From Gordoniibacillus chartarius (lineage in GTDB: Bacteria > Bacillota > Bacilli > Paenibacillales > NBRC-103111), in the NCBI RefSeq assembly GCF_042432825.1, contig NZ_JBHLWN010000052.1, positions 1 to 12,122 of the forward strand: a stretch of DNA of 12,122 nucleotides, given 5' to 3'. Position 1 is the first letter of the stretch, and every line of letters begins with the position of its first letter. The notes beneath the pieces are model-generated. The model saw only the letters and a program-made list of their open reading frames with translations, did not search any database and was not told the DNA's origin. The translations under genes and the position numbers were made by a program. Of this stretch, positions 7,830 through 12,122 are shown piece by piece.

Positions 7830-9167
7830 ATGAATATTTCAGTAATCGGTACGGGTTATGTCGGATTGGTATCGGGTGTCTGCTTTGCGGATTTAGGTCA
7901 TAAGGTTACTTGTGTGGATAAGGATATTCAGAAAGTGATGAAGCTAAGAAACGGCGAAGTTCCGATATATGAACCCGGTTTGCAGGAATTGATGGTGAAG
8001 AACGCAGCGGCCGGCAGATTGTCTTTCACACATGATGTACCTGAAGCGGTACAAGACGCGGAGATCATCATCCTAGCTGTTGGAACGCCTTCTTTGCCTA
8101 ACGGTGAAGCAAACCTTCAATATATCGAACAAGCGGCAAGAGAAATTGCTCTAGCGATGAATGGCTACAAAATTATTATGACGAAGAGTACAGTACCTGT
8201 AGGTACCAATGAACATATTCGTTCTATTATAGCATCGTTGACAGAACTTCCGTTCGATGTGGCGTCAGTGCCGGAGTTTCTGCGGGAAGGATCGGCGATC
8301 AGCGATACGTTCCATCCGGATCGAATCGTTATCGGTACGGATAGTGAAACGGTGAAGGAAAAGCTTACAGAACTGCACAGCAAATTGGCGAATAATATTT
8401 TGATCACTGATGTGAGAAGCGCGGAGATGATCAAATACGCATCCAATGCATTCCTTGCAACGAAAATTTCATTCATTAATGAGATCGCTAATATATGTGA
8501 GAAGGTTGGCGCCGACGTAACTTTAGTCGCCAGAGGAATGGGTTACGATCGAAGGATCGGTTCGGCCTTCCTGAGCGCCGGCATTGGATATGGAGGTTCT
8601 TGCTTCCCGAAGGATACGGATGCTCTTATTCAAATCGCCGGAAATGTGGAGTATGACTTCAAACTGCTGAAATCGGTTGTGAATGTGAACAAGGATCAGC
8701 GGTTTAATGTGATAAGGAAGCTTCAAGAAGCTTTGGGGGACCTCAGCGGGAAGACGATTGCGATCTGGGGATTAGCTTTCAAACCTAATACAGACGACGT
8801 CCGCTATGCTCCAGCGATAGAGATCATCGGTGAGCTGACCCGTTTGGGATGTACGGTAAAAGCATACGACCCTGTAGCCATGGAAAATTTCCGGAAAAGC
8901 GGAAACTACGAGAACGTGATTTGGTGCGATGCGATGACCTCTGCAGCAGCAGACAGCGATGCGCTTTGTCTTCTTACGGAGTGGGACGAATTTAAAAAGG
9001 CGGATCTCGCTTACATTGAAAAAATCATGAATCAACCTGTGCTGATCGACGGTAGGAATGTTTTTACCAAAGATAAGATCGCCCTGACTAATTTCCACTA
9101 TTACTCAGTCGGTCGCCCGAATATTAACCAAGTGTCGCAGGCTATTTATTCCGATGCGGCTGTGTAA
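7830..9167 (+). CDS. ugd: UDP-glucose 6-dehydrogenase
   Basis: This cytoplasmic enzyme oxidises UDP-glucose to UDP-glucuronate with two NAD+. The 445-residue protein has the normal length and full domain set. The N-terminal Rossmann motif GTGYVGLVSG is at 7-16, with the NAD-binding acidic VDKD at 29-32. AVGTPSLPNGEA lies at 83-94, TKSTVPVGT at 118-126 and VPEFLREGSA at 147-156. Lys202 and Asn206 lie in EMIKYASNAFLATK. The catalytic cysteine is Cys258 in GYGGSCFPKD. The C-terminal UDP-binding domain shows WGLAFKPNTDDVRYAPA (313-329) and ends with a DGRN motif at 407-410. AGGGAGG at 7817-7823 lies 6 bases before the ATG. Its substrate comes from galU in this operon, and its product is the likely substrate of the epimerase encoded upstream. 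Bacillus paralogues are called tuaD, ywqF and ytcA; this copy belongs to the EPS set. Confidence 0.96.
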   Translation: MNISVIGTGYVGLVSGVCFADLGHKVTCVDKDIQKVMKLRNGEVPIYEPGLQELMVKNAAAGRLSFTHDVPEAVQDAEIIILAVGTPSLPNGEANLQYIEQAAREIALAMNGYKIIMTKSTVPVGTNEHIRSIIASLTELPFDVASVPEFLREGSAISDTFHPDRIVIGTDSETVKEKLTELHSKLANNILITDVRSAEMIKYASNAFLATKISFINEIANICEKVGADVTLVARGMGYDRRIGSAFLSAGIGYGGSCFPKDTDALIQIAGNVEYDFKLLKSVVNVNKDQRFNVIRKLQEALGDLSGKTIAIWGLAFKPNTDDVRYAPAIEIIGELTRLGCTVKAYDPVAMENFRKSGNYENVIWCDAMTSAAADSDALCLLTEWDEFKKADLAYIEKIMNQPVLIDGRNVFTKDKIALTNFHYYSVGRPNINQVSQAIYSDAAV

Positions 9168-9181
9168 TCCGGAGCGGAAGC

Positions 9182-9204
9182 GGAGCGTGAATATGTCCAT
9201 ATGA
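9182..9204 (+). promoter_or_regulatory. Minimal leader ORF coupled to the third GT4 gene
   Basis: GGAG at 9182-9185 is 15 bases from the GT4 ATG (9201), which is too far for efficient use. It is 7 bases from another ATG at 9193, which opens the three-codon frame ATG TCC ATA followed by TGA (9202-9204). That stop overlaps the GT4 start as ATGA. The GT4 gene may therefore be translated by re-initiation after a tripeptide. This is a reading of the sequence only. Confidence 0.4.
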
Positions 9205-10256
9205 AAATTCTGCATATTAGTGAATATGCGAATGGCGGAATTTCTACGTATATTAACAGCGTTGTAGCACATCAGCATCCAGAGCATGACGTTTACGTCT
9301 TAATTTCGGATTATAACAGCCAAAAGAAGTATGACATTCCCGATGAAAAAATATTTACGTACCCGTATAAGAGGCATCCAAAGCACTTTCTATCCGCGAT
9401 ACTTCATATTTTTAGGAAGATAAAGGAAATCAAGCCGGATGTCGTTCATATTCACAGTACTTATGCGGGGTTATTTACCAGATTGATTTATTTTTTGGTA
9501 AAGAAGGACGTCAAGATCATTTATTGTCCGCATGGATGGTCTTTCTTGATGGATGTATCTGAAAAGAAAAGAAAAATATATGCATGGGTTGAGCGCGTGC
9601 TCTCCCGGAAAACAGACGTGATTATCAATATATCTCAATATGAATACAACCAATCGCTGGAATACAAAATACCCGCAGACAAATCGGTTGTTGTTTATAA
9701 TGGCGTACCGGGAGAAGCACAGATTCAGGAATTAGATGCAATTCCAAGCAAAGATAAAATTAACATGCTGTTTGTAGGACGATTCGATAAGCAGAAGGGT
9801 TTAGATATTTTATTGGATGTGTTTAGCCGAAATACGTTCCCCAATATTCAACTGTATATTATTGGAGGCGGCGTGTTGGGGGATGTAAACGTTAAATTCC
9901 CTGACAATGTTGTTCATTTGGGCTGGATTGATAACAAGTTTCTGGACTCTTATTACGCTAAATGCGACGTGCTGATTATGCCATCCCGATGGGAAGGCTT
10001 CGGACTCGTAGCGGTTGAAGCGATGAAGAACAAAAAAGCAGTGATCGCAAGCAACCGCGGCGCACTGCCGGAAATCGTTTTACATGGAAAGACGGGGTAT
10101 ATTTTCGATATATCCAAACCCGAGCAGCTTATCGAAATACTTCGTACGCTAGATAAGTCCAAACTAACGGAGATGGGCTTAAATGGGTATGAAGCTTATA
10201 AGGAAAAATTTAGTGCGGAACGAATGAACAAAGAACTATTGGAATGTTATGTATAG
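9201..10256 (+). CDS. GT4-family glycosyltransferase (third of three)
   Basis: This GT-B glycosyltransferase has 351 residues and probably adds another sugar of the repeat unit. The N-terminus MKILHISEYANGGISTYIN holds the glycine-rich acceptor-side loop. IHSTYAGLF (84-92) and CPHGWSF (109-115) follow, then VYNGV (165-169). The donor domain begins with GRFDKQKGLDILL (193-205). The E-x7-E signature in PSRWEGFGLVAVEAM has glutamates at 265 and 273, followed by ASNRGALPEIV. It resembles family 4 enzymes of the EpsD/CapM kind, but donor and acceptor are not predictable. GC content is low (about 30-42% in most 60-base lines, counted by eye) compared with ugd and manC on either side. The start has only a distant SD (see the leader ORF entry), but no other in-frame start lies upstream before the stop at 9165-9167. 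Confidence 0.9.
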   Translation: MKILHISEYANGGISTYINSVVAHQHPEHDVYVLISDYNSQKKYDIPDEKIFTYPYKRHPKHFLSAILHIFRKIKEIKPDVVHIHSTYAGLFTRLIYFLVKKDVKIIYCPHGWSFLMDVSEKKRKIYAWVERVLSRKTDVIINISQYEYNQSLEYKIPADKSVVVYNGVPGEAQIQELDAIPSKDKINMLFVGRFDKQKGLDILLDVFSRNTFPNIQLYIIGGGVLGDVNVKFPDNVVHLGWIDNKFLDSYYAKCDVLIMPSRWEGFGLVAVEAMKNKKAVIASNRGALPEIVLHGKTGYIFDISKPEQLIEILRTLDKSKLTEMGLNGYEAYKEKFSAERMNKELLECYV

Positions 10257-10266
10257 TTTTCCGTAA

Positions 10267-10272
10267 AAGGGG
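10267..10272 (+). promoter_or_regulatory. Ribosome binding site deciding the manC start
   Basis: AAGGGG touches an in-frame ATG at 10273, leaving no spacer, but lies 6 bases before the ATG at 10279. The second ATG is therefore the likely start, giving MKLILLSGGSGKRLWPL as in homologues. Confidence 0.75.
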
Positions 10273-10278
10273 ATGGCT

Positions 10279-11652
10279 ATGAAGCTAATACTTCTCTCAG
10301 GCGGTTCGGGCAAGAGGTTGTGGCCCCTATCCAATGAAGCAAGATCCAAACAATTCTTAAAGATGCTCAAAAATCCGAATCAACAACTGGAATCCATGGT
10401 TCAGCGCGTCTGGCGCCAATTAGAAGACAGCGGCTTGGCCGAGCATGCTTATATTGCAACTGGAACAGGGCAAGCGGACATCATTCACAGCCAGCTTGGA
10501 GAACATGTCCCAGTCATTATCGAGCCTGAGCGTCGTGATACGTTCCCGGCGATTGCACTTGCCGCATCATATTTATACTCCATAGCGGGAGCGGGATTGA
10601 ACGAAGTTATTTGTATACTGCCGGTCGATCCTTATGTAGATGCAGGCTTTTTCAATAAAATTCAGGAGCTCGAGGACGTTTGCCGGGATACAAACGCCGA
10701 TATAGCGCTAGTGGGAGTCAAGCCTACAGAAGCTTCCGAAAAGTTTGGTTATATCGTTCCTTCACTGTTACATAAAACAGAAGCAGGAACGGACTACGCT
10801 AAGGTGGCCCGGTTTCAGGAAAAACCAAAGCAGGAAAAAGCTCGAGCTTTGATCGAACTTGGGGCCCTCTGGAATTGCGGCGTGTTCGCTTGCAAGCTGG
10901 ATTATATTATTCAGATCTTAATTGATAAGGGACTTCCGATTCAATACGAAGAACTGTTGAAAAACTATGACAAGCTTCCGAAGATCAGTTTCGATTACGA
11001 AGTTGTAGAGAAAGCGGAACGCATTGTCGTATTGCCTTTCGATGGAACGTGGAAAGACTTGGGCACATGGGATGCGTTGACGGAAGAAATCGAGACTTCC
11101 ATTATCGGAAACGGCATTGTAAGCGAGGACTCCGTGAATGTACATCTCGTTAACGAGCTGGAGATCCCGGTTACAGTGCTCGGTTGTAGAGACTTGATCA
11201 TTGCAACGAGTCCCGATGGGATTCTGGTCTCTGACAAAACAAGCAGTCCGAAGGTTAAAGATGTTCTCAAGCATATGGAGCAGCGTCCCATGTATGAAGA
11301 GCGACGCTGGGGCTGGTATCGCGTATTGGACTACATCAAGCGGGACGGACGGGAGATCCTGACCAAACGTATCGGTATTCATGCAGGTAAGAACTTAAGC
11401 TACCAAATGCATTTCAAACGCAGTGAGGCATGGACTGTCATTTCCGGCGAAGGTCAGTTTATTCTTAACGATAAGCTGTTCCATATCCAAGCCGGTGATG
11501 TGCTGCAAATTCCTATTCGAGCTCGACACAGCATTCTGGCGATTACCGATTTGGAGATCATAGAAGTTCAGACGGGATCGCAGCTTGTAGAAGAAGATAT
11601 TGTCCGACTGGAGTTGGATTGGAACATTATTAGTAGTTATGCAATAAGATAA
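10279..11652 (+). CDS. manC: Mannose-1-phosphate guanylyltransferase-like protein with C-terminal cupin domain
   Basis: The protein has 457 residues and a two-domain layout like ManC/AlgA. The likely reaction is mannose-1-phosphate plus GTP to GDP-mannose, supplying mannose to the polymer. The nucleotidyltransferase domain has LLSGGSGKRLWPLSNEARSK (5-24), EPERRDTFPAIALA (82-95), LPVDPYV (114-120), RFQEKP (178-183), LWNCGVFA (197-204) and GTWKDLGTWDAL (256-267). The cupin domain runs from about 340 to 433 and contains KRIGIHAGKNLSYQMHFKRSE, GDVLQIPIRARHS and EVQTGSQLVEEDIVRLE. Two features differ from textbook ManC. PVDPYV replaces PADHxI, and the metal-binding HxH of the cupin reads His378-Phe-Lys380, with Glu383 and His417 kept. 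The phosphomannose isomerase activity is therefore uncertain. It follows the third GT4 gene by 22 bases and looks like the last gene of the operon. The nucleotide donor could also be another NDP-hexose. Confidence 0.85.
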   Translation: MKLILLSGGSGKRLWPLSNEARSKQFLKMLKNPNQQLESMVQRVWRQLEDSGLAEHAYIATGTGQADIIHSQLGEHVPVIIEPERRDTFPAIALAASYLYSIAGAGLNEVICILPVDPYVDAGFFNKIQELEDVCRDTNADIALVGVKPTEASEKFGYIVPSLLHKTEAGTDYAKVARFQEKPKQEKARALIELGALWNCGVFACKLDYIIQILIDKGLPIQYEELLKNYDKLPKISFDYEVVEKAERIVVLPFDGTWKDLGTWDALTEEIETSIIGNGIVSEDSVNVHLVNELEIPVTVLGCRDLIIATSPDGILVSDKTSSPKVKDVLKHMEQRPMYEERRWGWYRVLDYIKRDGREILTKRIGIHAGKNLSYQMHFKRSEAWTVISGEGQFILNDKLFHIQAGDVLQIPIRARHSILAITDLEIIEVQTGSQLVEEDIVRLELDWNIISSYAIR

Positions 11653-11697
11653 ATAAATCGAATTACCCCTCTTACCTTCATAATGCTCCCCTAGTAA

Positions 11698-11777
11698 TTA
11701 CCGTTGCTGCTCACCAATAAGACTACTATGCTAATTTACTATAAGGAAGCATGGGCGGTAACGGGCCTACATTTTTT
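11698..11777 (+). terminator. Weak candidate transcription terminator or RNA structure
   Basis: TTACCG (11698-11703) can pair with CGGTAA (11756-11761). Inside that, CTATGCT (11726-11732) can pair with AGCATGG (11748-11754), including one G-U pair. Six T residues follow at 11772-11777. The loops are large and the T-run is 10 bases from the outer stem, so this is not a standard intrinsic terminator. It is the only candidate seen after the operon. Confidence 0.22.
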
Positions 11778-11856
11778 CTAAATCTAATAAATTACGTGAT
11801 TCAATGCATTATCTAATCTTCCGCATATCATACTACAAGTTAAATAATGATTGCAC

Positions 11857-11873
11857 TGATACAAAATGTATCA
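11857..11873 (+). promoter_or_regulatory. 17-bp operator-like inverted repeat
   Basis: TGATACA-AAA-TGTATCA is a perfect 7-bp inverted repeat with a 3-base centre, about 177 bases upstream of the partial gene at 12050. Size and symmetry fit a dimeric repressor site. The factor is unknown. With A/T-only flanks and a short loop it could also form a weak RNA hairpin. Confidence 0.4.
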
Positions 11874-12049
11874 ATGTTTGTCTAAATGACAGTGAGAATC
11901 ATGCCAATAATAGCAATTTTTAACTAATGATCAACTAAAAGGAAACCTTCTTTCGCGAGTTTGAAACATTGTATTCGAAATATACCACTGTATCCATTAA
12001 TGGTTTGGTTGAAAGTAGAGCAAATTAGTCACTAGGAGGAGTGGGCTAA

Positions 12050-12122
12050 GTGTTGCACATTATAAATTATCCTGAATTTCGAAAGCGCATAAGAATGCGG
12101 TGGCGATCATCCAGGAGCGGAT
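12050..12122 (+). CDS. Start of an unidentified gene, cut by the window end
   Basis: A reading frame opens at GTG 12050 (or TTG 12053) and stays open to the window edge, giving 24 codons. The evidence for a real gene is the strong TAGGAGGAG at 12033-12041, 8 bases before the GTG, the best SD in the region. The visible protein starts MLHIINYPEF and is then very basic, with six arginines and one lysine between residues 11 and 22. A basic start like this can precede a membrane segment or signal sequence, but that part is outside the window. I do not recognise the family. An ATG at 12095, same frame, is an alternative start without a clear SD. The gene is separated from the EPS operon by about 400 bases and so probably has its own promoter. 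Confidence 0.5.
   Translation, partial: MLHIINYPEFRKRIRMRWRSSRSG

Larger units (their letters stand above)
11653..12049 (+). other. AT-rich intergenic region after the EPS operon
   Basis: This stretch of 397 bases has no credible protein gene on either strand; stops are frequent in all frames. It holds the 17-bp inverted repeat at 11857-11873, a pair of nested complementary segments at 11698-11761 followed by six T residues at 11772-11777, and a 10-bp palindrome CCATTAATGG at 11994-12003. The SD site of the next gene lies at its end. I found no promoter with good -35 and -10 boxes at normal spacing, although one is expected for the next gene. No tRNA or known riboswitch core is recognised. 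Confidence 0.6.

Noticed and set aside
10918..11382. 154-codon open frame on the minus strand, with a second antisense frame overlapping it.
   Set aside because: Both lie inside the ManC coding region. Composition follows the sense gene and no family motifs are seen.
11639..11683. Minus-strand 14-codon ORF after AGGGGAG (starts MKVRGVIRF).
   Set aside because: Very short, no homology recognised, overlaps the manC stop region, and the SD spacing of 4 bases is tight. Probably chance.
11748..11777. Resemblance of the GCATGGGCGGTAACGGG segment to a riboswitch core.
   Set aside because: The conserved core bases and helices of the c-di-GMP, cobalamin and T-box classes are not present.
11886..11913. 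ATGACA with TAATAG as a housekeeping promoter.
   Set aside because: The -10 match is only 3 of 6, and the better AATAAT box gives a spacer of 14 bases.
11962..11990. TGAAAC at 11962-11967 as a -35 box for an extracytoplasmic-function sigma factor.
   Set aside because: No CGTA/CGTC-like -10 box lies at the needed spacing of about 16 bases.

Overview
The window is most of an exopolysaccharide (EPS) or capsule biosynthesis operon from a low- to mid-GC Gram-positive bacterium. The best guess is Paenibacillus or a close relative. The evidence is strong purine-rich Shine-Dalgarno (SD) sites before almost every gene, a TTG-started gene, a GalU close to the Bacillus GtaB type, and the absence of Gram-negative export genes. 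The genus is inferred, not proven.

Layout: ten genes, all on the + strand, run from about 87 to 11652. Gaps are only 1 to 34 bases, one junction is an ATGA overlap, and no gap holds a terminator. In order they are UDP-glucose pyrophosphorylase (galU), a short initiating phosphoglycosyl transferase, a GT4 glycosyltransferase, a Wzy-like polymerase, a second GT4 enzyme, a probable UDP-glucuronate 4-epimerase, a Wzx-type flippase, UDP-glucose 6-dehydrogenase (ugd), a third GT4 enzyme, and a ManC-like GDP-mannose pyrophosphorylase with a cupin tail. A gene-free stretch of about 400 AT-rich bases follows (11653-12049). It contains a 17-bp inverted repeat. The start of another gene, cut by the window end, follows with a strong SD site.

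How they work together (inference from family knowledge): GalU makes UDP-glucose, Ugd oxidises it to UDP-glucuronate, and the epimerase can turn that into UDP-galacturonate. The ManC-like protein supplies GDP-mannose. The initiating transferase loads the first sugar phosphate onto undecaprenyl phosphate and the three GT4 enzymes extend it. Wzx flips the lipid-linked unit and Wzy polymerises it. If no other transferases lie outside the window, the repeat unit would have about four sugars, probably including a uronic acid and mannose. A chain-length regulator or tyrosine kinase (Wzz/CpsCD type) is not in the window and may lie upstream.

I see no mobile element, CRISPR array, tRNA or rRNA, and no clearly new kind of system. 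The points worth a second look are small-scale: competing hairpins before the polymerase gene, a three-codon leader ORF coupled to the third GT4 gene, a G8 tract in the second GT4 gene, a changed metal-site residue in the ManC cupin, and an operator-like inverted repeat in the downstream gap.
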